Part shown: positions 8,924 to 17,784 of the stretch, piece after piece | How the letters are laid out: each line of letters starts with the position of its first letter | Numbering within the stretch: position 1 is the stretch's first letter | Origin: Haloferax marisrubri | Lineage (GTDB): Archaea; Halobacteriota; Halobacteria; Halobacteriales; Haloferacaceae | Length of the DNA: 64,000 bases | NCBI RefSeq assembly: GCF_001469875.2 | Contig: NZ_LOPW02000004.1 | Span: 124,001 to 188,000, forward strand | Reading direction: 5' to 3' | The notes under the pieces: model-generated | What the model was told of the DNA's origin: nothing | The model's database searches: none | The model's input: the letters and a program-made list of their open reading frames with translations, nothing else | Made by a program: the position numbers and the translations under genes

Positions 8924-10261
8924 TTAGCTTCGACGTTCGCGGACCGCGTCGACGGCGCGGCCGGGGAGGCCGAGCGCGTTCAGGCCGATGCCGAAGATGA
9001 CGAACAGGACGTAGAGCCCGAGCGTCGACAGGAAGATGATGAGCATGGCGACGACCGCGATGAGGTCCGACTGGAGGTAGTAGAACGCGCCGAGCGTGAG
9101 GACGACGCCGTAGCCGAGCACGAGGTAGGGACCCCAACCGCGGGCCTTGCCGCGGCGCATCCGGCGGCGGACGTAGCGCTTCAGCTCGGCTTCGAGCTTG
9201 GGCTTTTCGACCGTCCGGTCCGTCACGTCGTCCTCGAACGCGTCGAGGTCGGCTCGGAGTTCCTCGACCTGCGATTCCAGCTCCTCGATGTCGGGAGCGC
9301 CGCGCGGGGAGACGGACGCGCCGGTCTCCGCGTCGCCGGTGTCCTCCGTCCGCGGCCCATCGGTGTCACCTCGGTCGTCGCTCATATCCGTACGAGCGTC
9401 ATGTCGGCCTCCCGTATGTTGTACCTGCCGGTCCACTCCGGGCGGTCCCCCCGGCGGGTCACGCGGTTCTCCGGGCGACGCGTCGCCGCCGACCCCCGCG
9501 AGGACCGCGTTGACGACCGCGCCGGAAAGCAGGATGAGCCCCGAGAAGTAGAACCACGTCACGAGCAACAGGAGCGTCCCGAGCGCGCCCGCGACTGACG
9601 CGCCGGCCACAGACGCGTAGATACCGAAGCCGACACCGAGGACGGTCCAACCGACGGCCGCGAAGATGGTTCCCGGAACGACCTGCCGCGGCGAGAGGTC
9701 GGCGTCGGGGAAGACGTAGTACAGCGGGAAGAACGCCGCACAGAGCGTGAGCAGCAACAGGAGCGGCGAGAGCAGTTGGAGGAACGGCACGTCGAGGAGG
9801 CCGAGGAGCGCGGTCAGCACCGCGACGCCGATGGTGCCGACGCCGATGCTGGCGAGGGCGATGGTACCGTCTCGGAGCTGGTCGAGGAGGCCGCCCGCCT
9901 CCGAACCGTAGATGCGCGAGAAGGCGATATCGAGGCCGCGAAAGAGCTTCAGCGCGCCCCAGACCGTCAACGCGAGGCTCACCGCCCCGACGCTTCCCTG
10001 TCCGGTCCGGTCCGTGAGGGCCTCCTCGACGAGGTCCTGTCCGGTCGGGACGAGGTACTGCTCGACGAGCGTCTGGAGTTGCGCCTGCAACTCCGCGCCG
10101 CCGACCGCGGTGGCGACGACGACGCCGAGGACGAGAAGCGGAATCAGCGAGACGAGCGCGTAGTACGAGATGCTGGCCGCGAGAAACGAGATTTCCTTCT
10201 CCCGAATCGTGTCGACGACGGCCCGCGCGAGAGGGACGACGGTTCGAATCTTGGCGCTCAC
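8924..10261 (-). CDS. YihY/BrkB-family membrane protein with coiled-coil and extra C-terminal helices
   Basis: The N-terminal ~270 residues match the YihY/BrkB family (once miscalled RNase BN): six helices, with the family-typical ISYYALVSLIPLLVLGVV near the start. A Gly/Pro-rich polar linker follows, then an acidic heptad region (about residues 320-375, IEELESQVEELRADLDAFE), a basic RRRMRRGK patch, and two more transmembrane helices. The tail is not part of the core family and makes this a longer architecture. GTG start. Upstream partner of the PAP2 gene. Transport activity is not established for the family. Confidence 0.85.
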   Translation of the reverse strand: MSAKIRTVVPLARAVVDTIREKEISFLAASISYYALVSLIPLLVLGVVVATAVGGAELQAQLQTLVEQYLVPTGQDLVEEALTDRTGQGSVGAVSLALTVWGALKLFRGLDIAFSRIYGSEAGGLLDQLRDGTIALASIGVGTIGVAVLTALLGLLDVPFLQLLSPLLLLLTLCAAFFPLYYVFPDADLSPRQVVPGTIFAAVGWTVLGVGFGIYASVAGASVAGALGTLLLLVTWFYFSGLILLSGAVVNAVLAGVGGDASPGEPRDPPGGPPGVDRQVQHTGGRHDARTDMSDDRGDTDGPRTEDTGDAETGASVSPRGAPDIEELESQVEELRADLDAFEDDVTDRTVEKPKLEAELKRYVRRRMRRGKARGWGPYLVLGYGVVLTLGAFYYLQSDLIAVVAMLIIFLSTLGLYVLFVIFGIGLNALGLPGRAVDAVRERRS

Positions 10262-10373
10262 GTATCACCGAAACGACACGGGAGACAAAGAAGCTACCCG
10301 CCGATGCGGTGGCATGAGGCGGTTCCGGGGGGCGGTTGCTCGGGTTCGGGCCGCTCGGGCCAAGGGGTCGTTC

Positions 10374-11504
10374 TCAGGATTCAGGGTCGAGCGCGGCGGT
10401 CGCCTCGCGAATCTCCGCGACCGTCGCGTCGGTCTTGAACGCGGTGCCGTGGTAGTGCGCGGGGGTGGCGTCGTAGCCGGCGTCGCGGAGCGTTTCGAGG
10501 AACGTCTCCATCTTCGAGGCCGAGCGTCCCCAGAGCTTACAGAGGCGGTGCTGGTCGAAGTGGGTCGGCGTGTCGAGTTCGACCGCGAGCGTGTCGAGGA
10601 GTTTGCGAGCGCGTTTCGCGGTGCCGAAGTCCTCTGTCACCTCGTCGCGGACAGCCTCGGCGAACGCCGGTTCGGAGACGGGACCGAGCCAGATGGGGCC
10701 GGCTTCGAGAATCCGGGTCGAGTCGCAGTTGGCGCACGCCTCGGGCGGGTGGGCGATGAGCGAGTGCTCGGCCTCGCGGTGGAGGCAGTCCTCGCAGTGG
10801 TAGACGAAGCCGGTCGATTCGAGGAGTTCGTCGGCCTTCGTCGCCCGCTCGTCGAGTTCGAGATACGCCCGCGCGTAGTGGCGCGTCGCGTGCGAGAGAA
10901 TCGGGACGGCGGCCTTGTCGTAGCGGGCGGCGGTGCGGACCATCGCGCCGAGGAGGGTCCGAAGGCCCATCTCGGGGTGGTAGTCGGTGTTCTGCGGGAG
11001 ACAGCCGTACTTCCGGATGCCGCTTTTCTGGTGTGCGCCGCACAGCGGGGCGGTGTCGGTGGCGGTGACGCAGACGAGGTCGCGGGTGTTGGCGAAGGCG
11101 GGGTCCGCGAAGGGCATCGGCGTGCCGAAGGGGTCGAGGTCGACCACGTCGAAGACGGAGTCGTACATGAGGGCGTTGGCGTTTCGGTGGACCGCCTCGC
11201 CGCCGTTGCCGGCGCGGTCGAGGTTCGACTGGGCGAGTTCGACGGCGTCGGTGTCGAGGTCGGCGCAGGTCACGTCGTAGCCCTCGGCGGCGGCGCGGAC
11301 GCCCCGGATGCCCGAGGCGGCCATCGCGTCGAGGTAGCTCTCGGCGCGGGGTTCGCGCTCGCGGAAGGCGCGGAGGACGGCCGCGGTGATGTCCCGGTTC
11401 AACTCCTGTGTGGGGTTGTAGAAGACATCGTCGCCGGTCCCCGCTGACGCCCCGTCGCGGGCGTCGGGAACCTCGATTTCGACGCCTCCCTCGCTCACGT
11501 GCAT
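10374..11504 (-). CDS. trm1: tRNA (guanine26-N2)-dimethyltransferase Trm1
   Basis: SAM-dependent enzyme that methylates G26 of tRNA, 376 aa as in archaeal Trm1. It contains the Rossmann SAM site ([15 protein letters not shown]), the catalytic DPFG motif ([13 protein letters not shown]) and a C-terminal zinc site with cysteines in YHCEDCLH and CANCDS. The start [14 protein letters not shown] is chosen over much longer upstream extensions, which run through a tandem-repeat tract. It is divergent from the SWIM-domain gene with only about 50 bases between the starts. Confidence 0.95.
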   Translation of the reverse strand: MHVSEGGVEIEVPDARDGASAGTGDDVFYNPTQELNRDITAAVLRAFREREPRAESYLDAMAASGIRGVRAAAEGYDVTCADLDTDAVELAQSNLDRAGNGGEAVHRNANALMYDSVFDVVDLDPFGTPMPFADPAFANTRDLVCVTATDTAPLCGAHQKSGIRKYGCLPQNTDYHPEMGLRTLLGAMVRTAARYDKAAVPILSHATRHYARAYLELDERATKADELLESTGFVYHCEDCLHREAEHSLIAHPPEACANCDSTRILEAGPIWLGPVSEPAFAEAVRDEVTEDFGTAKRARKLLDTLAVELDTPTHFDQHRLCKLWGRSASKMETFLETLRDAGYDATPAHYHGTAFKTDATVAEIREATAALDPES

Positions 11505-11537
11505 ACCCGCAGTCGCCCGCGCGGGCGGAAACCGGTT

Positions 11538-11600
11538 GCGATGCGATTGTGCGATGCGGTTGTACGACGCGATTGCGACGCGATTGCGCGACGCGGTTGC
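11538..11600. repeat. Imperfect 13-bp tandem repeat GCGAYGCGRTTGY (five units)
   Basis: Units begin at 11538, 11551, 11564 (short, 11 bases), 11575 and 11588. The array lies between the divergent trm1 and SWIM-gene starts and appears to supply the first ~16 codons of the latter. Confidence 0.8.
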
Positions 11601-12006
11601 GGCGGTCGGTCCACCCTGCGGCATCGAATGCGTTTTCACCGCCACCGACGAACTCGGGGGCGTGGACCCGGCCGACGACTGGCGAGCGGCGCTCGCGGAG
11701 ACCGGGCGGCTCTCGCCGAAAATCGTGCAGGCCATCGTCGACGCCCACGGCGACCGGGGCGTCACGGCCATCGAGGCCGTCTCCGAGCGACGGGTGAAGC
11801 GCTACCGCGACTTCGACGTGGTCGTCGGCTACGACGACGAGTACGTGGTCGAAGACCGCGGCTGTACCTGCAAGGACTCCCAGTACAACCTCGACCCCGA
11901 CGAGGGCGAGCGCTGCTGGCACGTCCTCGCGGTCGACGTGGCCGAGGCGCTCGACGAACTCGACCACCACGACATGTGGTACTCCGACGTGCGGGAATTT
12001 CTGTAA
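11554..12006 (+). CDS. SWIM zinc-finger domain protein
   Basis: About 150 aa. The C-terminal half carries a SWIM-type pattern, CxC then CxH: CTCKD (in [15 protein letters not shown]) and [19 protein letters not shown] domains bind DNA or protein and often accompany recombination factors. An alpha-helical region around residues 30-80 ([17 protein letters not shown]) precedes it. The start is uncertain: ATG 11554 and TTG 11536 are both inside the tandem repeat, so the first ~16 residues are repeat-encoded. Function unknown. Confidence 0.8.
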   Translation: MRLYDAIATRLRDAVAAVGPPCGIECVFTATDELGGVDPADDWRAALAETGRLSPKIVQAIVDAHGDRGVTAIEAVSERRVKRYRDFDVVVGYDDEYVVEDRGCTCKDSQYNLDPDEGERCWHVLAVDVAEALDELDHHDMWYSDVREFL

Positions 12007-12102
12007 TCACACGTCTCGGCCGCGCCCCCGTTCGGTCCGTCGCCGCGCCGCGGGAACGACCACAATCCTTTCCGAACCCCGCCGCGAACCTCGGGCCAAC
12101 GG

Positions 12103-12930
12103 ATGGCTGATTTCGACCTCTCTATCGACGAAAAGCGGGTGTACGCGGACAAGTCCGGCAAGCAGACGGCGTACGTCGCCGCCGGCGTCGGGGTCGTGAC
12201 CGTCGACGTGTCCGACGACCTCGTCGGCGGCTTCCGCGTCGACCACCGGTGTACCGCGCGTGACGCCGCCGGGTCGCCCGGAGAAGTCGCCGTCGCTACC
12301 GACGAGGACGTGCTACTCGTGCAGAGCGACGACTACCACGAACTCGACTTCGGCCCCGCGACGGCCGTCGGCTTCCACCGCAATCGCGTCGTCGCCGCCG
12401 ACGATGCGGGGCGCGTCGCCCGCTTCGACGAGTCCGGGTGGACCGACCTCGGCGAGGTCGAGTCGGTCCGCGCCCTCGACGGGAGCCTCGTCGCGGCCGA
12501 AGACGGCGTCTACCGCGTCGGCGACGACGGTCTCTCGCACGTCGGCCTGGACGACGTGAACGACGTGTCCGACCCCGCGGGCCGCCTCGGCGGCGACTCG
12601 GGGACCCCGCTCGCCGCGACCGACTCGGGACTGTACGCGCTCGGCAACGGCTGGATGGACGCGCTCGACGGGTCGTTTTCGGCGGTCGCGTCGATGCCGG
12701 ACGGCCGCGCCCACGCGGTCGGGCCTGACGGCGTCGTCGCGCGCGACGACGAAGCGGGCGCGTGGGACGACGCACCGATTCCGCTGGACGAGACGGTCGT
12801 CGCGCTCGCTCACGACGCTCGGGCCGCCTACGCCGTCACCGACGCGGGGAGCTTCTGCGTTCGGCTGACCGGGGGCGACTGGCGGACGCAGGTGCTCGGG
12901 TTAGACACGGTCGGCGTCGCGGTTCGCTGA
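12103..12930 (+). CDS. Haloarchaeal beta-propeller protein (HVO_0234-like)
   Basis: 275 aa made of repeated short beta-hairpin modules (for example VAVATDEDVLLVQSDDY, NRVVAADDAGRVARFD, GSLVAAEDGVYRVGDDG, TPLAATDSGLYALG), the pattern of a WD/YVTN-like propeller. There is no signal peptide, so it is predicted cytoplasmic. I recognise it as the haloarchaea-specific HVO_0234 type; no biochemical role is known to me. It is followed 60 bases later by prs in the same direction. Confidence 0.8.
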   Translation: MADFDLSIDEKRVYADKSGKQTAYVAAGVGVVTVDVSDDLVGGFRVDHRCTARDAAGSPGEVAVATDEDVLLVQSDDYHELDFGPATAVGFHRNRVVAADDAGRVARFDESGWTDLGEVESVRALDGSLVAAEDGVYRVGDDGLSHVGLDDVNDVSDPAGRLGGDSGTPLAATDSGLYALGNGWMDALDGSFSAVASMPDGRAHAVGPDGVVARDDEAGAWDDAPIPLDETVVALAHDARAAYAVTDAGSFCVRLTGGDWRTQVLGLDTVGVAVR

Positions 12931-12990
12931 CACACGACGGGGCTGAACACAACGAAAAGCGGTTTTACCCCCCACGAGAGACGAACGGGT

Positions 12991-13842
12991 ATGCTCGTAC
13001 CCGGCGCATCCTCCCAGGCACTCGCGGCCGCGCTCGCCGCCGAACTCGGCGAGTCGCTCGCGGCCGTCGAGTACGACCGCTTCCCCGACGGCGAGACGCT
13101 GGCCGCGGTCCCCGGTTTCGACGCCGACGCCGCCACCATCGTCGCCAGCACCGCCAGCAACGACGCCTACGTCGAACTGCTCCAACTGCAGGACGCCGTC
13201 CGCGAGGCCGGCGCGTCCGCGGTCACGACGGTCATCCCGTACATGGGCTACGCGCGACAGGACAAGGCGTTCGAGGCCGGCCACCCGATTTCGGCCCGCG
13301 CGGTCGCCCGCGCCGTCAGCACGACGACCGACCGCGTCGTGCTCGTCAACCCCCACGAGGATGCCGTCGCCGACTTCTTCGACGTGCCCGTCGATATCGT
13401 CGACGCCGCCGGGCGACTCGCCGAACCGCTCCCGGAACTCGACGACCCGCTGTTTCTGTCACCCGACTCGGGGGCCATCGACATCGCCGAGACCGTCCGC
13501 GACGCCTACGGCGAGGGCGAGACCGACTACTTCGAGAAGGTGCGCCACTCCGGGACCGACGTGGAAATCACGCCGAGCGACGCCGATTTCGCGGGCCGCG
13601 ACGTGGTCATCACCGACGACATCATCGCCACCGGGTCGACCATGAGCGAGGCGGTCGGGGTCCTCGCCGACGGCGGCGCGAAGCGCGTCTTCTGTGCGAC
13701 CGTCCACCCGCTGCTCGCTCGCAACGCCCGCACGAAACTCGTACGCGCCGGTATCGAGCGCGTCGTCGGCACCGACACCATCGAACGCGACGTGAGCGAG
13801 GTGTCCGTCGCGCCCGCCCTCGCCGACGAACTCGAACGGTAA
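12991..13842 (+). CDS. prs: Ribose-phosphate pyrophosphokinase
   Basis: Transfers pyrophosphate from ATP to ribose-5-phosphate, giving PRPP for nucleotide, His and Trp synthesis. It has 283 aa, the short archaeal type. The PRPP-binding loop DVVITDDIIATGSTM and the pyrophosphate/Mg region (VLVNPHEDAVADFF) are present, with the N-terminal domain containing FPDGE and IPYMGYARQDKAF (flexible loop). A near-leaderless start is plausible: a TTTTACC-type box lies about 29 bases upstream. Confidence 0.96.
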   Translation: MLVPGASSQALAAALAAELGESLAAVEYDRFPDGETLAAVPGFDADAATIVASTASNDAYVELLQLQDAVREAGASAVTTVIPYMGYARQDKAFEAGHPISARAVARAVSTTTDRVVLVNPHEDAVADFFDVPVDIVDAAGRLAEPLPELDDPLFLSPDSGAIDIAETVRDAYGEGETDYFEKVRHSGTDVEITPSDADFAGRDVVITDDIIATGSTMSEAVGVLADGGAKRVFCATVHPLLARNARTKLVRAGIERVVGTDTIERDVSEVSVAPALADELER

Positions 13843-13896
13843 CAGACCACACAGTCTCTCGAAACGGTTTTCCCAGTCCCCGTATCTCGGAGTAAC

Positions 13897-14127
13897 ATGG
13901 GACGCTACGGAGACATCGATTACCCGCGGATGACTAAGACCGGCCTCGGACTGGGGCTCGCGCTGTTCCTGTTCGGCGCTGTCGGCGCGAAAGTCGCCCT
14001 CGCCATGAGCGGCGGTTCCATCCCCGGTTGGGAGCGCACGCTGTTTTTCGACGCCGAGTGGATCGGCATCGCGCTGGTTCTGTTCTCGCCGATTATCTTC
14101 GGCATCGTGCTCCCGCTCACGGAGTAG
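13897..14127 (+). CDS. Small two-helix membrane protein
   Basis: 76 aa with a basic, polar N terminus (MGRYGDIDYPRMTKTG) and two clear transmembrane helices (about 18-36 and 54-74). It abuts the next gene exactly (stop then ATG with no gap), so it is translationally linked to the UDG-like protein. I recognise it only as a conserved haloarchaeal type of unknown role. Confidence 0.75.
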   Translation: MGRYGDIDYPRMTKTGLGLGLALFLFGAVGAKVALAMSGGSIPGWERTLFFDAEWIGIALVLFSPIIFGIVLPLTE

Positions 14128-14763
14128 ATGGCCGACGCCGACCCGCGGTTCCCCGACGACGACGAGACGCTCGTCCTCGAACCCGACTGCGCGCGCTGTC
14201 CGGCGCTCGTCGAGTGCCGAAACCGAATCTCGTGGGGCGTCGGCCCCGACGACGCGACCGTGATGGTCGTCGGCGAAGCGCCGGGCGCGGGCAACCCCGA
14301 CGCCGACCGCTGGCGGGGCGGCAACTGGACCGGAATGTCCTACACGGCCCGGCACTCGGGCCGCCGCATCCGCGAGACGATGGCCGCCGTCGGCTACGAG
14401 TCGGGCGTCTTCTACACGAACGCGGTCAAGTGCTTCCCCTCGGACGGCGAGGGGTCGAACCGCGCGCCCACGGCCGCCGAGAAGGCGAACTGCCGCGACC
14501 ACCTCGTCGCCGAACTCGAAGCCGTCGACCCCGACGTGGTGGTCCCGACCGGCCGCCACGCGACCGAAAGCGTCCTCGCGCTCGACGACACCTCGCTGGA
14601 CGGGTTCCTCGATACCGTCCTCGAACCCGTCGAGAGCGAGCGGTTCGGCTACACCGTGGTCCCGCTTTTGCACCCTTCCTACCGCGACGTGTGGCTCTCC
14701 CGACTCGGCTACGAGTTAGACGAGTATCTGGAAACGTTGGCGGCGCTGTTGCCCGAGCGATAG
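14128..14763 (+). CDS. Uracil-DNA glycosylase superfamily protein (Fe-S type)
   Basis: 211 aa. Motif 1 is GEAPGAGN and motif 3 is LLHPSYRD, as in family 4-like UDGs. Cysteines C21, C24, C102 and C122 match the 4Fe-4S ligands of families 4 and 5. Likely role: excision of uracil from DNA in base-excision repair. The motif-1 surroundings (NPDADRWRGGNWTGMSY) are longer than in classical family 4, so a related subfamily with altered specificity is possible. Directly coupled to the preceding small membrane protein. Confidence 0.85.
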   Translation: MADADPRFPDDDETLVLEPDCARCPALVECRNRISWGVGPDDATVMVVGEAPGAGNPDADRWRGGNWTGMSYTARHSGRRIRETMAAVGYESGVFYTNAVKCFPSDGEGSNRAPTAAEKANCRDHLVAELEAVDPDVVVPTGRHATESVLALDDTSLDGFLDTVLEPVESERFGYTVVPLLHPSYRDVWLSRLGYELDEYLETLAALLPER

Positions 14764-14937
14764 CCCTCCGGGACAGACAGTAGTTGGCGTCTACTAGGAG
14801 TGCGTTGCAACTCGTCTCGGAGTCAGACTGGCACGTCAGTCGAGAGGCATCAGGCCAACCAAGTGTCGGCATCCTAATCGAACGCTTCGTCGGGACTTAC
14901 CGAGCGATAGTTTACTGCGAGACGACCGGTAGTCTGG

Positions 14938-15177
14938 TCAGGGTGTCTTCATCCACACGACCCGAGTCGCGTGGAACTTCTTTTTCTGGACCTCGCCTTG
15001 GTTGTGGAGTTGGTTGAGATAGTAATTCGTCGTCGTACGTGGCAGGCCGAGTTTGTCCCCGAGTTCACTAGCAGTATACGGTTCGTAGACAGTCATTCCG
15101 GCGAGGACGTCTTCGAGACTCATCCGGGTGGTAAACTGGCCGTCCTTTTTCCGCGGTTGCGAGTCTGTGTTGCTCAT
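14938..15177 (-). CDS. Small winged-helix DNA-binding protein
   Basis: 79 aa. A basic, polar N terminus (DSQPRKKDGQFTTRM) precedes a compact winged helix: YTASELGDKLGLPRTTTNYY as HTH and NQGEVQKKKFHATRVVWMK as wing. The leaderless-type start at MSNTDSQ is supported by a TATA-like TTTATATTC on the minus strand (about 15205-15213). The promoter region is AT-richer than the surroundings and carries an array of palindromes. Target unknown; autoregulation or a role in a foreign-derived element are possibilities. Confidence 0.8.
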   Translation of the reverse strand: MSNTDSQPRKKDGQFTTRMSLEDVLAGMTVYEPYTASELGDKLGLPRTTTNYYLNQLHNQGEVQKKKFHATRVVWMKTP

Positions 15178-15507
15178 GTGTCCAATTTTATAGGCGTGCT
15201 TGTTGAATATAAACACATATTATTGCGCAATTCGGAAGACATATTGCGCAATTCGGGAGGGAATTGCGCGCAATCTGAAGTGATTTGTCTGGACAGTCGC
15301 CGGCGATTGCGCAATCGAGAGTCGATTGCAGTTGCGATTGCGTGCAATTGTGTCTCACACAGACGAGTCCCCGCCAATCGACGGGGAGACGTTGGGGCGA
15401 CGCGTTCCACCTGTGCCAACAGCGAGACAGACGAGACAACTAGCAGACGAGACGGTACGCACGGACCGGTCCGAACTTTCTTTTCCTCGCCAATCGACGT
15501 GCCACGT
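15178..15507. promoter_or_regulatory. Intergenic control region with helically phased ATTGCGCAAT palindromes
   Basis: This 330-base gap between the divergent wHTH and HIT genes holds four perfect palindromes: ATTGCGCAAT (15222-15231), ATTGCGCAAT (15243-15252), ATTGCGCGCAAT (15263-15274) and GATTGCGCAATC (15305-15316). An imperfect fifth, ATTGCGTGCAAT, is at 15337-15348. Their centres are 15226.5, 15247.5, 15268.5, 15310.5 and 15342.5; the first four fall on a strict 21-bp grid (one position empty). The first site lies just upstream of the TATA/BRE of the wHTH gene. An operator array is inferred; the protein is unknown. I see nothing else in 15350-15507. Confidence 0.75.
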
Positions 15508-15924
15508 ATGTCCGACTGCATCTTCTGCGCCATCGTCGACGGCGACATCCCCGGCCGAATCGTCCACGAGACCGAGCACACGCTTGCGTTCCTCGACGCC
15601 AACCCGCTCGCGCCCGGCCACACGCTCGTCGTTCCGAAGGAGCACCACGCCCGACTCGACGAAGTCCCGGCCGACGCGGCCGCCGACCTCTTCGCCGCCG
15701 TGAACGACCTCGTCCCGCGCGTCGAAGCGGCGGTCGACGCCGACGCGACGAACGTCGGCATCAACAACGGCCCCGCCGCCGGCCAGGAAGTCGACCACGT
15801 CCACGTCCACATCGTCCCGCGGTTCGAGGGCGACGGCGGCAGTCCCATCCACGCCGTCGCGGGCGAGCGACCCGACCTCTCCGACGAGGAACTGGCCGAT
15901 ATCGAGGCGGCCATCTCGGGCTAA
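15508..15924 (+). CDS. HIT-family hydrolase
   Basis: 138-aa histidine-triad nucleotide-binding protein of the HINT type. It starts with the typical CIFC zinc-site remnant (MSDCIFCAIVDGDIPGRIV) and carries the HIT motif HVHVHIVPRF near residues 97-106. Family members hydrolyse AMP-linked phosphoramidates or adenylates. Cytoplasmic. Its upstream region is shared with the palindrome array, so regulation by that system is possible but untested. Confidence 0.95.
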   Translation: MSDCIFCAIVDGDIPGRIVHETEHTLAFLDANPLAPGHTLVVPKEHHARLDEVPADAAADLFAAVNDLVPRVEAAVDADATNVGINNGPAAGQEVDHVHVHIVPRFEGDGGSPIHAVAGERPDLSDEELADIEAAISG

Positions 15925-16012
15925 ATCGGGTCTCGCTCCAGCCGGCTCTCCTTCTTCTTCGCTAAACGTGTCGATATAAAAACACATAGGGCCGCCGCGA
16001 GTACCAGCTGTC

Positions 16013-16825
16013 GTGACAGTCCTCCAATCGTTTCGAACGGCCCTCCGAATCGTCACCGAGACGCCGGTGCTCGTCGCGTTCGCCCTCGCGTTCGGGCTCA
16101 TCGGCGCGTTGAACAACGCCTCCGGGCCGACCGGTGCCGTCGGCTCGCTGCTTCAACTCCTCGCCGTGCCGGCGCTCACCGGCGCGTTCTACACCGTCGC
16201 CGACGGCGCGCGCCCCGGTTCAGACACCGACCTGCGCGCGACGACCGCGGCACAGCGCTACTACGTCAGCCTGCTCGGTGCGACGCTCCTCGCCGGGCTC
16301 GTCGTGGTCGTCGTCGCGATGGTCGTCGGCGGCGGCGTCCTCGGCTACATCGGGTTCGACCGATTCAACGCGGTGCTGAACGGCTCCGCGAGCCTCACGC
16401 TCGTCGAACTCGGTGCGCTCGGCGTGGCCGGCGTCGCCCTGATGGCCATCGTCTACGTCTTCACCTTCTTCGACACCGCCGTCGTCCTCGACGGGAAGAC
16501 CGCGGGCGGGTCGCTCAGCCGCAGCGTCGACTTCGTCTTCGGCAATCTCCGGCACGTCGTCGGCTACGCGGTCGTGGCGACCGCCGTGACCTCGGTCGTC
16601 GACCTGCCGGTCGTCTGGCTCGTCACCCTCGACGGGGCGACCACTCTCGCCGGCGCGGTGACGGCGGTCCAAGCGCCGATGTCCGCGGTCGATATCGCCG
16701 TCGTGGCCGTCGGCTCGACGGTCACCACGCTCGTCAGCCGGACGTACAAGGTCTGTTTCTACCGTGCCTGCACGGACGCCGCGCCGGGCGCGGGGCCGGA
16801 GACGGACGGCGAGTGGTCGGCGTAG
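16013..16825 (+). CDS. Multi-pass membrane protein, conserved in haloarchaea
   Basis: 270 aa with GTG start and about six predicted helices. An N-terminal cytoplasmic stretch FRTALRIVTETPVL precedes the first helix, a pattern of a haloarchaeal DUF family related to glycerophosphoryl-diester-phosphodiesterase-type membrane domains. A TATA-like GATATAAAAA at 15973-15982 lies about 35 bases before the start. No catalytic motif is evident, so function is unassigned. Confidence 0.75.
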   Translation: MTVLQSFRTALRIVTETPVLVAFALAFGLIGALNNASGPTGAVGSLLQLLAVPALTGAFYTVADGARPGSDTDLRATTAAQRYYVSLLGATLLAGLVVVVVAMVVGGGVLGYIGFDRFNAVLNGSASLTLVELGALGVAGVALMAIVYVFTFFDTAVVLDGKTAGGSLSRSVDFVFGNLRHVVGYAVVATAVTSVVDLPVVWLVTLDGATTLAGAVTAVQAPMSAVDIAVVAVGSTVTTLVSRTYKVCFYRACTDAAPGAGPETDGEWSA

Positions 16826-16938
16826 CCGCGAGGTCGGTCGCCGCGCTCACATCATCTCTCCGAGCTGAATAGTGTCCTCCGGCGACACCAACTCCGGGCG
16901 ACCGAAGCTATTAATCTGAGCACCCGACCAGTCGCGGT

Positions 16939-17682
16939 ATGTCGATTCCCACCACCACCGCGCTCGTCGGTGCCACCGGCGGTGCGGGCACGACCCGACT
17001 GACCCTCGAACTCGCGGCGGCGCTCGCGACCGACGGCCGCGACGTGGCCGTCCTCGACGCGGCGTTCGCCACGCAGGGCCTCTCCGACTACGTCTCGGGG
17101 CCGCTCGACCCCGACGCGACCGCGCTCGTCACCGACGCCGCTGACGTGCCGCTCGAATCGGGACTGGTCGACTTCGAGACCGACGCGGCGGGACGCGTCG
17201 CCGTCTGCCCGGCCGCGGCCCCCTTCGAGCGACTCGCGCGGGCGATGACGCCCGACGCCGCGCGGGCGTTCGAGGGCCGCATCGCCGAGGCCGCCGACAA
17301 CTTCGACCACGTCCTCGTCGACGCGCCGCTCCTCGCGTCGAACCAGACGGTCGCCGCGGCGGCGGCCTGCGACCAGGTCGCGCTCGTCGCGCCCGCCACG
17401 GACCGCGGTGCCGACGCCGTCGGTCGGCTCAGCGCGCGCGCCGCCGACATCGGTGCCGACATCGACGCGGTCGTCTCCACGTTCGGCGCGCTCGGCGACG
17501 CGGACGTGGTCGTTCCCGAAACCGAGGCGAGCGACATCGCCGACGCCCCGGCGTGCCGCGAAGACGCCGACCTCGCGGCGAGCGTCGCCGCGGTCGCGGA
17601 GGTTCTCCTCGACGTCGAACTCGACTCGGTGACGGCCGCGGGCGGGGTGCTCACCTCGGTCGGTGAGTACGTCCGTCGCTGA
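16939..17682 (+). CDS. ParA/MinD-like protein with degenerate Walker A
   Basis: 247 aa with the overall deviant-Walker fold: beta1-P-loop ALVGATGGAGTTRLTLELA, the Walker A' strand VAVLDAAFATQGL, and DHVLVDAPLLASNQTV in place of Walker B. The signature and catalytic lysines of ParA/MinD (K-G-G-V-G-K-T-T) are both absent: positions 13 and 18 are Thr. ATP hydrolysis is therefore doubtful; nucleotide binding or dimerisation with an active partner such as the MinD encoded 2.5 kb away is possible. TATA-like CTATTAAT about 25 bases upstream of the start. Confidence 0.8.
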   Translation: MSIPTTTALVGATGGAGTTRLTLELAAALATDGRDVAVLDAAFATQGLSDYVSGPLDPDATALVTDAADVPLESGLVDFETDAAGRVAVCPAAAPFERLARAMTPDAARAFEGRIAEAADNFDHVLVDAPLLASNQTVAAAAACDQVALVAPATDRGADAVGRLSARAADIGADIDAVVSTFGALGDADVVVPETEASDIADAPACREDADLAASVAAVAEVLLDVELDSVTAAGGVLTSVGEYVRR

Positions 17683-17784
17683 ACGGCGACGGGAGCCGAC
17701 CGGGCTTCGAGCGGCGAGACAGACGGCTCGCGAGCGCCGCCGCTCGGGAGCGTGAAAACGGGAAGTGGGGAGGCGTGTCCCGTG

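Noticed and set aside
14784-15017. Plus-strand frame over the 3' part of the wHTH gene
   Set aside because: It overlaps antisense with the well-supported wHTH gene and has no domain or promoter.
15222-15348. CRISPR array
   Set aside because: The repeats are short perfect palindromes at 21-bp spacing without unique spacers of 30-40 bases, and no cas genes are near.
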